From NCBI RefSeq assembly GCF_004152935.1, contig NZ_SETE01000001.1, positions 744,001 through 808,000 on the forward strand: a stretch of 64,000 nucleotides of DNA, in the 5' to 3' direction. The notes beneath the pieces were generated by a model. The model had not been told where the DNA came from and searched no databases. It saw nothing but the letters and a program-made list of their open reading frames with translations. The position numbers and the translations under genes were made by a program. Every line of letters begins with the position of its first letter. The stretch's first letter is position 1. Source of the DNA: Brumimicrobium glaciale (GTDB lineage: Bacteria; Bacteroidota; Bacteroidia; Flavobacteriales_D; Crocinitomicaceae). Below are positions 18,701 through 27,636 of this stretch, piece after piece.

Positions 18701-19055
18701 TTCGAACGGAATTGTTTATTATCGTTTAAAACAAGTTGATTTTGATGGTGAAGAAGAAATCTACGGGCCCATTAGTGTTTTGTGTGACGGTGATAAAAGT
18801 AATATGAAAATTTATCCAAATCCAAATAATGGAACTTTCACAATTGAGGTTTCGAGTGGTGAAAGTTACTCAGATGTACAATTATTATTGACGGATATCA
18901 CTGGGAAAATCGTTACTTCAAAAAAAGTAGATATTTCAAATGGAACAACTCAGGTTCTGATGAATGATTTAGATTTGCGAAAAGGATCATATTTAGTTTG
19001 GCTAAAAGGAACAGATGTAGCACTAAAACCTATAAAGGTGATTGTAAGTCAATAG
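15765..19055 (+). CDS. large secreted PA14/Ig/PPC protein with T9SS type A sorting domain (array gene 1)
   Basis: This 1096-residue protein has a long basic N-region, then a hydrophobic segment (residues 29-43) and a likely signal cleavage near HAQA (about 51). Modules in order: a PA14-type sugar-binding-like domain (about 60-195), an Ig-like segment (200-285), a PPC-like domain (295-410), a CARDB/NBR1-like Ig domain (415-540), a second PA14-like module (FGDNFWYVYGYDGD ... HKRKGFPCGNYTF, 545-715), a conserved block with AYMGRRWIM, an FN3-like stretch (LPVKLTNFSASC), and a T9SS type A C-terminal domain (IYPNPNNGTFTIEV to the end). It should be exported by Sec and then T9SS to the surface. The ligand is unknown. 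Confidence 0.85.
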   Translation: MKHTIAHFSNNKKGFDSESKRLFPANKNTILFFLSVVFTLSISFDNSFHAQACQNNINSNTYGNSQWLGHVYRHDGSGNPVNNPFADYRGSYYENSIVFDRIWGNSSPDCVNNDRFAVRYKMRVNVNCGLYKFTIGGDDGMRLSIDGGATWLFGIWSNHGYSTVTSQLVHLNGTVDLVLEYYENAGSARVSFDYAGQTGFITAGTTQLSSNSGAINSTINGLVTNGSVGTGFNYQWRYSDDNGSSWSDIAGQTSENLTTTAQGSVGTRLYRRETKCSGSVSYSVGASYTTVSPCASAVNMSCGTNYSATLGTSGVWNSYNGCSWTEPGGEKVYTYTPSNSGSYTFSANTTGGDPDFFLMSSCGPSGTNLNPGCWNDGNRTVNLVGGTTYYLIVDNYSGANPASFTVSVSCYVNPAWKSAWISMDTGSSNWCPGETRSISVRVRNIGSATWTNSSPDINIGVKWDNQSNAAAIKTNANGLASGAVQTYTFNVTAPLTQGTNRLTFDVVNEGNFWFADNNNGGGPGNVIYQSAPINIEQFGNPALFGDNFWYVYGYDGDNTDLSLNDYKGFYKQPDLGSGDYGVSTENFWSNGNSPSFAGDVINDGSLWNGCGDVIDDYFSFTHKRKGFPCGNYTFSMENWDDETRVIIDGVNIWSCGVWEGAVNSGSNYNTNASTYQCGATTTFTYPLDADSKVEFQTFEGNVLANLGVKITKNNPSSLTMASSASRTCRVKGNSFIYFYDTDSRLIAAINPNGDDLGDVTIKSFIGSPDVMEDCSIPANTSYHTAYMGRRWIMTSDVYTNGSDFNNNVTVQLPYTLTDLSALNSSAQNITLGNSMDGGNIDPARRDNLMLTKITGSTENGIANQADCASNIRAITSSTNGTQIESIPSTEYVVFNIGQFSEFFLHKNNEGSALPVKLTNFSASCDDIVSINWTTATEQNSDYFVLEKSRDGQTWTFFAEQNAAGNSNSRINYSSLDENSSNGIVYYRLKQVDFDGEEEIYGPISVLCDGDKSNMKIYPNPNNGTFTIEVSSGESYSDVQLLLTDITGKIVTSKKVDISNGTTQVLMNDLDLRKGSYLVWLKGTDVALKPIKVIVSQ

Positions 19056-19476
19056 TATTGATATTCGTTATTGTAAAATGATTTATAGAAAAGAAGATCC
19101 TTCAAAAATAAAGGCTTTTTCATCTTCTCTAATTAATAGGGGAATTTAATTCTGTTGTTTATGATTTCAAGTGGTTATGAGTAAGTGTCTTAAGTCTGTA
19201 TCTTTAATGGAAAGAGCGGTAAAAAAAAGAAGTGATTCTCTTTTTCTTATACTGACATGATTACTAGTTGTTTAGAGGCGTATTTAGTCAGTGTGTTAAC
19301 CCTCTCAACTTGTCAAGAAATTAATTATTCTCCTGGAAGTACCGATCCTAAAGAGATAATATGATTTTAATTTTAATTTTTTTTTAAACAATCTACTAAC
19401 TATCAGAAACTTCTGTTTATTTTTGTATTAAGAATCTAATCCACTAAGTCATAATTAGAAAAACTAATTTGAAATT
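19056..19476. other. intergenic region between array genes 1 and 2
   Basis: No gene is seen. AGAAGAT at 19092-19098 can pair with ATCTTCT at 19122-19128 as a weak terminator-like hairpin without a T-run. TATTTTTG at 19418-19425 matches the -7 consensus about 50 bases before the next ATG, but lacks a clear -33 box. Confidence 0.45.
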
Positions 19477-21996
19477 ATGGGATATAAAGATTTTGCTACT
19501 AAACAACTGTTAAACAATCAAGAATTGATTTTTTCTAATTTTTCAAAAGTTAGAAGTGGTTTATCATTTAAGAAGTTTACCTTTTTATCTCATCTGATTT
19601 TAATCTTTTGTTTATCAAGTCTTAACTTTACTTTTGCTCAAACTCAAACATGTGATACAGGAGGTGATGAAACCACTTATGGAATTGATAAATGGATAGG
19701 ATATGTTTATCAACATGTACCTGCGGATTTCCCGCTTTCAACTCCGGTTTCAAATGATTATCGAGGTTACGTTACCGAAAATGAATTGTTTGATAGAGAT
19801 TGGGAATCAGCAAGTCCAAGTTGTTCAAATAATGACAATTTTGCGATTCGTTATAAGATGAATAAAACCTTTGCATGTGGTACTTATAGATTTATTTTAG
19901 GAGGAGATGATGGCGTGCGATTGAGTTTAGATGGCGGTGCAACCTGGTTGATTTCAAAATGGACAAATACAGCTTATACAACTGTTTCCTCTGCTCCAAT
20001 AAGCATGAGCGGAAATACAAATTTGGTTTTGGAATATTATGAAAGAACAGGATTGGGAAGGGTTTCATTTGGGTATGCGACTTTACCTTTTGCAGCTGGT
20101 GTTAGCGCTGGTCCTGACAAGGAAGATTGTAATGGAGGAAATATTGTTTTAAATGGTAGTTTTAATACTAATGATCCAAGCCCAACTTATTTATGGTCAG
20201 GCGGTCCAATTGTGAGTGGTGAAAATACACTTACACCAACAGTTAACCCAACAAGTACCACAACTTACACTTTAACTGTAACATCCAAAAGTTGTACAGC
20301 AAGTGATGATGTTTTGGTCACTGTAGGCGCAGGTTTAACTGGTAATCCTGCAGATTTTGGAGACAATGTTTGGAACGTTTATGGCTATAACGGGAGCAGT
20401 ACTACTTTGTCAAATAATACATACAGAGGTTTTTATGTTCAGCCTAGTTTAAGTACAACGAATTTCGGAGTAAATACACAAAATTTTTGGTCAAATATTA
20501 AATCCCCTTCTGATGCTGGCACAATAAAAGACAATAAGGATCTATGGCAAGGATGTGGCAGTGTAAACGTTAATAATCATACTTTTACAAGTAAAAGACA
20601 AGGATTTCCATGTGGTAACTATACATTTAAGTTTAATAATTGGGACGATGAAACCCGCTTGTATATTGATGGAGTGAGTATCTGGTCATGCGGTGCTTGG
20701 AGCGGAAGCAATTCAACAAATAACTCAAATAGCTCGCAATATGCCTGTGCGGGAGGTGGTACATTTACAGTAAAATTGGATGCCAACTCTAGAGTAGAGT
20801 TTCAAACTTTTGAAGTAGGCGGAGGGTCTAATTTAAGTGTTGATATTGTAGGAGTTACGCCAACTGCCTTGGCTGGTTCTGCAACAAGAACATGTGCTGT
20901 AAAAGGAAGTTCTTGGAATCATTTTTATAATGATCAAAATCAATTAATAGCATCTATCAATCCAAATGGAAGTGATTTAGGCAATGTTACAATGAGAAGT
21001 TTTTTAGGTTCACCTTTGGTTATGGAAGCTTGCACTACTTCTGATCCTTTATATCATACCGCATATATGGGAAGAAGATGGATAATGTCATCAAGTTTAT
21101 ATCCAAATGGAACAAACATAGGAAATAGTGTTGTCGTTCGGTTGCCTTATACCTTAAGTGAACTCACAGAATTGAATAACCATGCAGAAAATGTCACCTT
21201 ATCAAATCCAGAAGATGGAGGAAACTCATTGCCGGCAACAAGGTCTAATATGATGTTGACGAAAATTAGTGGTGGAACTGAGGATGGAGTTGCAAATCAA
21301 TCGGATTGTGTAAGCCAAATTCGAGGAGTAACAAATGGTGGAAGCCTTGTTAATGTATTCACTATACCCAACACTGAGGCTATCGATTTTAGTATAGCTC
21401 AATTCTCTGAATTTTTCCTGCATAAAAACAACGATGACTCCCCTTTGCCAGTTACTTTAACTAAGTTTTCAGCTTCTTGCAGTGATTTTATTTCAATTAA
21501 TTGGACAACAGCATCAGAACAAAATTCAGACTACTTTGAAGTAGAGAAAAGCCGTGATGGTCAAAACTGGACTTTAGTTGATGAACAAAATGCCGCAGGG
21601 AATTCTAGTAACAATATCAATTATAGTTTGGTAGATAAAAATGGCTGGAAAGGATTAACTTATTATCGCTTAAAACAAGTTGATATTGATGGAAAAGAGG
21701 AAGTTTTTGGACCAATAAGTGCTTCTTGTGATGGTAATGAGAACAACATGATTGTTTATCCTAATCCAAATAATGGGAATTTCACTATTGAAATTTTTAG
21801 TGACAATAGTTATTCAGATGTCCAAATGTTAATGACTGATATGACTGGAAAAGTTATTAATTCAAAAAAAGTAGATATTGCTGAAGGAACAACTCAGATT
21901 TTAATAAATAACTTGGATTTGAAAAATGGCTCTTATTTGGTTTCTATTATTGGAGCACAAGTTTTGATTAATCCAATTAGGATTGTTGTGAATTAA
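19477..21996 (+). CDS. secreted PA14 protein with T9SS type A sorting domain (array gene 2)
   Basis: An 839-residue paralogue of the preceding gene. A long N-region (about 35 residues) precedes a hydrophobic core and a cleavage near FAQ (about 55). It keeps the first PA14 domain (TYGIDKWIGYVYQH ... SFGYA, about 63-200). One Ig-like segment follows (about 210-285), then the PA14-like module (FGDNVWNVYGYNGSS ... SKRQGFPCGNYTF, about 290-450), the AYMGRRWIMSSSLYPNG block, the FN3-like stretch and the T9SS type A domain (VYPNPNNGNFTIEI). The PPC and CARDB modules of gene 1 are absent. A surface or extracellular binding role is inferred. Confidence 0.85.
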   Translation: MGYKDFATKQLLNNQELIFSNFSKVRSGLSFKKFTFLSHLILIFCLSSLNFTFAQTQTCDTGGDETTYGIDKWIGYVYQHVPADFPLSTPVSNDYRGYVTENELFDRDWESASPSCSNNDNFAIRYKMNKTFACGTYRFILGGDDGVRLSLDGGATWLISKWTNTAYTTVSSAPISMSGNTNLVLEYYERTGLGRVSFGYATLPFAAGVSAGPDKEDCNGGNIVLNGSFNTNDPSPTYLWSGGPIVSGENTLTPTVNPTSTTTYTLTVTSKSCTASDDVLVTVGAGLTGNPADFGDNVWNVYGYNGSSTTLSNNTYRGFYVQPSLSTTNFGVNTQNFWSNIKSPSDAGTIKDNKDLWQGCGSVNVNNHTFTSKRQGFPCGNYTFKFNNWDDETRLYIDGVSIWSCGAWSGSNSTNNSNSSQYACAGGGTFTVKLDANSRVEFQTFEVGGGSNLSVDIVGVTPTALAGSATRTCAVKGSSWNHFYNDQNQLIASINPNGSDLGNVTMRSFLGSPLVMEACTTSDPLYHTAYMGRRWIMSSSLYPNGTNIGNSVVVRLPYTLSELTELNNHAENVTLSNPEDGGNSLPATRSNMMLTKISGGTEDGVANQSDCVSQIRGVTNGGSLVNVFTIPNTEAIDFSIAQFSEFFLHKNNDDSPLPVTLTKFSASCSDFISINWTTASEQNSDYFEVEKSRDGQNWTLVDEQNAAGNSSNNINYSLVDKNGWKGLTYYRLKQVDIDGKEEVFGPISASCDGNENNMIVYPNPNNGNFTIEIFSDNSYSDVQMLMTDMTGKVINSKKVDIAEGTTQILINNLDLKNGSYLVSIIGAQVLINPIRIVVN

Positions 21997-22031
21997 AAGG
22001 AAAGAAGTATAATTTAAAATACGTCTTACCG

Positions 22032-22128
22032 TCAGGTCACGAAATCCTCCGTCTTTTTTATCAAGCACGTCTATAATGAAAAAAGCATCTGCCATGAGAT
22101 CTGATATCGGATCTATTTCGTGGTCTGA
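22032..22128. repeat. 97-bp inverted repeat in the gap before array gene 3
   Basis: TCAGGTCACGAAAT (22032-22045) is mirrored by ATTTCGTGGTCTGA (22115-22128) at 12 of 14 positions. Inside are CTTTTTT/AAAAAAG arms and a near-palindrome (AGATCTGATATCGGATCT, 22097-22114). The rest of the 560-base gap 21997-22562 shows no gene. It could be a structured RNA, a terminator for gene 2, or a degenerate inverted-repeat element. Confidence 0.55.
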
Positions 22129-22562
22129 TTTTATCTTGTTTTGCTAAACTGGCTTTCTAAGTCAAAGTCGAATAAATTCTGTTATTTATAAGATTTACAC
22201 TGACCAAATTTCTTCTTCAAAATAATTGTTGAAATGTTTAACACGAATAGAATAAAACTGCAAAAATTTAAAACTGCTTTTAGATTTAAATTAACCTAAA
22301 ATTCTTTATGTTTTCAAATGAAATCTAACACAAGACGCCTGAACCTCGCTTTCCAAAAAGGATTCGTCTATAAATTCATTCGCTTGTAGTGGTTCTTGTA
22401 AGTTTAGAAGTCTCATTAACAATGATTAACAAATCCCGTTAAATTATTCGTCTAAAACCTAACTAGATTAAAGGAGTTCTTTGTCCGAAACCTTAAATTT
22501 ATATAGTCAAACAGCTAATTTTCACCTATGTCGAGAATGTTTATTCATGAAATATTTTGGGT

Positions 22563-25058
22563 ATGAAATATTATACACTGTTACGAAAATTTGACTACAC
22601 AAGTTTAATAATCAAAAAAGTAAATAAGTGTTTATTTTTAAGTGTTGTTTTTTGTTTTATAGTCAATATCAGTATTTCACAGCAAGGATTTGGAGATGGC
22701 TATTGGAATGTCAATGTTTATGATATTAGAGGAGCATCAGGAAATATTAATACTTTGCCAATTAATTACAAAGGGTATTATACGCAGAAATTAGATGTAA
22801 CTGGAAATTACGGAGTAAATACAACACTTTCATGGTTCGCAGCTGGTGGAACATCGAATTCAGCTTCAAATGCTGCTGCGTTTAATAACAGTAATGGAGA
22901 AGGTACTAAATACACGAATGTGAATGGAACAACTTCTGGAGAAGATTTTACATTTATTCATAAACGAAAAGGTTTTCCGAGTGGTAAATACAAAATTGTA
23001 GTTGACTTTTGGGATGATGAAACTTATATATTCATAGATGGTGTTCTTAAAACATTTGTAGGTAGTAATCTTGGAAGCTGAGGTACTTCAGCTGTTACTT
23101 TACTACATTGCGTGGATTTAGATGAAAACACTACAATTGAAATAAGAACCTCAAGCCAACAAAATCCATCAAATTTAGGAATGACCATTACCTCAACGGA
23201 CTTAACTGTAGATGCGGGTGAACAAAAGCAAATTTGTGATGGAGATAATGTTGTGTTAGACGGAAGTCCAAACACGAATAATGCTACATACTCATGGACT
23301 GGAGGTTCTTTTGTGAGTGGTTCAACAACTTTAACTCCTACAGTAAGTCCTACTACAAACTCAACTTATACTATAACTGCCACTTTGGGTGAATGTACTG
23401 CATCTAGTGATGTCTTGGTTAACGTTGATATTCACTTAGGTCAAAGTGAATTTGGCAATCAAGTTTGGAACGTATATGGATACAATGGAAATAACAGGAA
23501 TTTGAATAATGCTTACAGAGGGTTTTATGTACAGCCTAACCTTGCATCACCAAATTTGGGAATTAACACAGAACAATTCTGGACAAAGACTCTATCTCCA
23601 TCCTCTTCTGGAACTACAAAAGATAATAGTGACTTATGGAATGGCTGTCCAGTCAATGTTAATAATCATACCTTTATTCATAAGCGAAAAGGTTTTCCTT
23701 GTGGGAATTATACTTTTACTATGAATAGATGGAATGATGAGGTTAGAGTTCTTATTGATGGAACAATCGTATGGAGTTGCACGACTAATAGCGGAGCTGC
23801 CAATTGCACAGATAGAACTTTTACTGTCCAGTTAGATGTTGATTCAGAAGTTGAAATTCAAGTCTTTGAAAATACAGGAACATCAAATTTGAATATAGAG
23901 CTTATACCTGTGCCGATATCTTCCCTTACCCCATTAGGAGTGTATACAAGAAAGTGTAAAGTAAGCGGAATTGAATGGGTTAGGTTTTTTGATGAAAATG
24001 ACAAATTAATAGCTTCAATTAATCCAAATGGAAGTGATTTAGGTAATGTTACAATGACCAGTTATGTTAGTTCGCCAATGATTATGGAGGCTTGTAATAC
24101 TCCACATCCACTTTATTATATTGCTTATATGGGACGAAGATGGGTGATGAGTTCCGATCTTTATCCTAACGGAGCAAACTTTAATAACAATGTGACGGTT
24201 CGCTTACCTTATGATGAAAATGATTTGTTTGGCTTGAATGCTCATGCTCAATTAGTAACAATTCAAAATATGTTTGATGGAGGCGATGTTGAACCTGTCG
24301 TGAAAGAGAACATAATGTTAACGAAAATTACTGGTGGAGTAGCAGATGGAACTGCCAATAGCCTGGATTGTGGAGCTACTTTTCTTGGAATTGATAACAC
24401 AGGAAGAGGTCTGGAGATGGAGTCGATTTTGAATACCGAATATGTTGATTTTGAAATCCAACAATTCTCAGAGTTCTTTCTTCATAAAAACAATGGTGGT
24501 TCTGCTCTACCAGTAGAATTAACCAACTTTTCAGCATCATGTGAAAACAATGCTTCAATAAAATGGACAACGGCTTCAGAACTAAACTCAGATTATTTCT
24601 TAGTTGAAAAAAGCCGTGATGGTCATAACTGGACTTTGGTTGAAAAGCAAAATGCTGCTGGGAATTCAAATGCTGAAATCAACTACAGCTTTGTTGATGA
24701 AGATAGGTGGAATGGACTGTCTTATTACCGTTTAAGACAAGTTGATTTTGATGGAAAAGAAGAAGTTTTTGGTCCAATAAGTGTGTCTTGTACTGGAAAT
24801 GAGAACAGCATGACAGTTTATCCTAATCCAAATAATGGAACTTTTATAATTGAAATTTCGAGTGACAATGGTTATTCAGATGTACAATTGTTTATGACAG
24901 ATGCAACTGGTAAAATTGTTGTTTCAGAGGAAATAGATATTTCCAATGGAACAACACAATTTACAGTGAATAAGTTAGATTTATCAAAAGGAGTGTATTT
25001 GGTTTCTATTATTGGAGTTGATAATCAGCTGAAACCAGTAAAAGTTGTTTTGAATTAA
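22563..25058 (+). pseudogene. secreted PA14/T9SS type A paralogue interrupted by in-frame TGA (array gene 3)
   Basis: One reading frame runs from ATG 22563 to 25058 and is broken only by TGA at 23079-23081. The upstream part (172 residues) has a signal peptide (cleavage near SISQQG) and most of a PA14-like module. The downstream part, from just after the stop, continues that module, then an Ig-like segment, a second PA14-like module (FGNQVWNVYGYNGN), the AYMGRRWVMSSDLYPNG block, FN3-like stretch and T9SS type A domain (VYPNPNNGTFIIEI). No frameshift is present. The 3' part has only a GTG (23112) and no signal peptide, so it should not be exported alone. The stop falls in a loop between two conserved strands. 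The choice between pseudogene, readthrough and sequencing error is open. Confidence 0.8.
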
Positions 25059-25124
25059 AAGGAAATAAATAGAGTTATTGAAAAGTATTTAACAGTCAGC
25101 TGCCACAGATTGTATCCCAGCCAG

Positions 25125-25141
25125 TCCCGTATTTATCGGGA
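25125..25141. repeat. TCCCG...CGGGA hairpin
   Basis: TCCCGTATTTATCGGGA forms a short hairpin in the gap between the convergent array gene 3 and the antiporter gene. A related TCCCGAT...ATCGGGA hairpin lies at 45693-45711. Confidence 0.6.
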
Positions 25142-25177
25142 GGGTCGACTTTAACTTAGCAATCTAATTCCCAAAAA

Positions 25178-26698
25178 CTATTTCTTTGGCTCATCAATAT
25201 CTTCGTCGCTATCTGAATCGTTTTCTAAATCATTATCAGTTTCATTCAGTGGGGAATCTTCTTTTTCAATATTTTGAGATTCAACACTTTCTTCCTCCGT
25301 TTCGTTGACTACTGAGCCAATTTCTGAAGCAATTTTGTCTTTAACTATCTCCTCTGCTTGATGGGCGTTTTCTAATAGTTCATCTTGCTTTTTATCAGTT
25401 GCTACTTTGTCTGTTTTTTCTCCAGTAACTTCTCCATCAGAATCCAATGATATACTTGCGTCAGAAGACCCCATAGACATTTTTTCTTTTATTCTGGTGA
25501 AGAATGTTTCATCCTTTTCTTTGTTGAACATCAATCCAATCATCATTACGACTACTGAGAGTAATATCACTTGCGTTATTAAAGTCTCACTAACGATGTC
25601 AATATTGTCTTCTGGTGCAATGTATAAGAACAGTAAGATGGTAATTAATCCTCGAGGAGCAACGAACATCAATGGCATTACCGGAACTTTAGATATTTTC
25701 AATTGAACAAAACGAATTAAAAAGATTAGTCCAACAATTCCTAATGTCCAATAGAATGTATCTAGGTCTAATAATTCCTCTGTATTAATAAGGAATCCGA
25801 ACAATAAAAAGAACATTACCCGAACTAAAAAAGTACCTTCTCTTAAGATTTCATGAAATTTTGTGACTTCATGTTCCAGTTTATTAAGCTTAAACTTCTG
25901 TATGAATTTGATGCGTTTTATTTCCTCTAAATTCCCTAAGAACAATCCAAACAACATAATAAATATCAAGGCAGGTAAATGATAGATTTTAGAGATTGTA
26001 TAAATAAGAATGACTAAAATGATAATAGGAATAAACTTAATCTGGTGATTTATTCTTGCTAATAAGTAGGATAATCCGATAGTTGCAATGAATGAAACAA
26101 CTGCGATAATTAACAATTGAAGAAGGAAAACCCATAAAGAATCAAAATCAATAACAGTATTTCTAAATACGAAATCAAAGAATAGAACACCTAAAATGTC
26201 AGATAAACTACTTTCATAAGTAACGAATTCTTTATTTTTCTTACCTAAATTAACGGCACTTGGAATAGCAATAGCGGAACTAATAACGGTTAAAGGGATT
26301 GCTCCGATTAATGCTTTTCTAAAGTCAGGATCTACATAACCAGAGCCATAATGTATTTGGTAGTAATAAAATGCTCCAGCGAGTATAAACCCAAGTACCA
26401 TCATTGGAATAAGTGCAACAATAATGGACTTTTTAATCATGGGGAGCTTGGACTTGTTGAACTCCAATTCCAAAGAGCCTTCCAAAACAATCACAATAAG
26501 TCCAATGGTTCCTAAGAATGGCAATAAACCATCTAGATTAGGAACATTGATTTTAAAAACATCAGTAATCTGATGTAATCCCCAACCTAAAATAAGTAAA
26601 AGAATAACAGAAGGAATTTTAGTTTTTGAAGTCGTAAGATCAAATATATATGCCACTATGATCAACACACAAAAGGCAATGATGAAAGTATTTGTCAT
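25178..26698 (-). CDS. cation:proton antiporter (CPA family) with acidic cytoplasmic tail
   Basis: The 506-residue protein has about twelve membrane helices from residue 4 to about 405, in the Na+/H+ exchanger (CPA, NhaP-like) pattern, with VILEGSLELEFNKSKL in the first third and SSLSDILGVLFFDFVF near residue 165 as the likely ion-site region. It should exchange Na+ or K+ for H+ across the inner membrane. The last 95 residues form a strongly acidic, Glu/Asp/Ser-rich tail (for example NDLENDSDSDEDIDEPKK), which is longer than the core transporter needs and may be regulatory. Confidence 0.88.
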   Translation of the reverse strand: MTNTFIIAFCVLIIVAYIFDLTTSKTKIPSVILLLILGWGLHQITDVFKINVPNLDGLLPFLGTIGLIVIVLEGSLELEFNKSKLPMIKKSIIVALIPMMVLGFILAGAFYYYQIHYGSGYVDPDFRKALIGAIPLTVISSAIAIPSAVNLGKKNKEFVTYESSLSDILGVLFFDFVFRNTVIDFDSLWVFLLQLLIIAVVSFIATIGLSYLLARINHQIKFIPIIILVILIYTISKIYHLPALIFIMLFGLFLGNLEEIKRIKFIQKFKLNKLEHEVTKFHEILREGTFLVRVMFFLLFGFLINTEELLDLDTFYWTLGIVGLIFLIRFVQLKISKVPVMPLMFVAPRGLITILLFLYIAPEDNIDIVSETLITQVILLSVVVMMIGLMFNKEKDETFFTRIKEKMSMGSSDASISLDSDGEVTGEKTDKVATDKKQDELLENAHQAEEIVKDKIASEIGSVVNETEEESVESQNIEKEDSPLNETDNDLENDSDSDEDIDEPKK

Positions 26699-27015
26699 GA
26701 ATTTGGTTTAAATGTTTTTCGACTAAACTCCCAATAAAAGAAGATGAAAAACATAAATTTTGTTTTCTAAATATAACAAGAAATAAAAAACCTGAAAGTA
26801 AAAAGCTATCAAATTTATTGGTTTGGCTATAACCAGTTTTACAAGTTAAATTATATCGTGTTCTTAATGGTTGTTAGTAAGGTGATTGAACAGATTCTTG
26901 AATGTTATTTTATTGAATTAAAACTTTGATTTGAAAACTTAAATTATAAGATCCTTAAAAGGGCAAATGATAGCGGATTCAATGTTTTGTTAGGTCAATC
27001 AGCAAAGATAATTCC
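26699..27015. other. AT-rich intergenic region
   Basis: This gap separates the antiporter (starting at 26698 on the minus strand) from the end of the YceI gene. It is strongly AT-rich. I see no gene, clear hairpin or repeat in it. Confidence 0.4.
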
Positions 27016-27564
27016 CTATTTTAATTGACATTTAATAACAATCGAAATCTCTTCTCCTATTGTTATCGTACTTGTGTCTTCGCCGATTTTATAATCAAGT
27101 CGGTTCACTTTTATACGGCCTTCTAGCAATTTGTTTTCAAAATTCATTGGTATTTTTACCGATTTAGTTACCCCGTGCATGCTTAAATTCCCTTCTACTG
27201 AATATGTATTTGAACTTTTTGAAATCCGCGAAGATTTGAAACAAATTTCAGGATATTTTTCTACATGAAAGAAATCTGCCGTTCTTAAATGGTCATCTCT
27301 TTTTTGATTGTCAGTATTTACTGAAGAGGCATCAATACAAACATCAATTCTTGATTGATCCAAGTTTTTGATATCAAATTTCACTTCACCCGAAAAGCCA
27401 GAAAAAGTTCCTTCTACTGTATTGACATACATGTTGTCGACTTCGAATTCAACGATGGATTTTTTGCTATCTATTGTTTGTGCCTCAATTGACTGATTAA
27501 AAAAAGCTAAGAATAAAAATAAGCTGAGTATTTTAGACATTTTGACTGAAATAATGATTTTCAT
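27016..27564 (-). CDS. YceI family protein
   Basis: The 182-residue protein has a signal peptide and a YceI-like lipocalin-type beta-barrel, with SKKSIVEFEVDNMYVNTVEG near the mature N-terminus and the family pattern RDDHLRTADFFHVEKYPEI about residue 90. YceI proteins bind isoprenoid or similar lipids in the periplasm. The start may be the second Met (MSKILSLFLFLAFFNQSIEA, ATG at about 27540), which gives a cleaner signal peptide. It is divergent from the MpaB-like gene. A second YceI protein lies at 39123. Confidence 0.88.
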   Translation of the reverse strand: MKIIISVKMSKILSLFLFLAFFNQSIEAQTIDSKKSIVEFEVDNMYVNTVEGTFSGFSGEVKFDIKNLDQSRIDVCIDASSVNTDNQKRDDHLRTADFFHVEKYPEICFKSSRISKSSNTYSVEGNLSMHGVTKSVKIPMNFENKLLEGRIKVNRLDYKIGEDTSTITIGEEISIVIKCQLK

Positions 27565-27636
27565 TAAAAATAAGGTAAAATTTGAAGCTTTTCCTTTTAA
27601 TATTTCTTAAATTATCAATTTGTAATTAAATCATCA

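Noticed and set aside
23079-23081. TGA in array gene 3 as a selenocysteine codon
   Set aside because: No SECIS-like fold of proper size follows, no selenoprotein family matches, no sel genes are visible, and paralogues have no Cys at a comparable position.
15765-25058. Array as part of a prophage or integrative element
   Set aside because: No integrase, tRNA gene, att repeats or phage structural genes flank it, and base composition resembles the neighbours.
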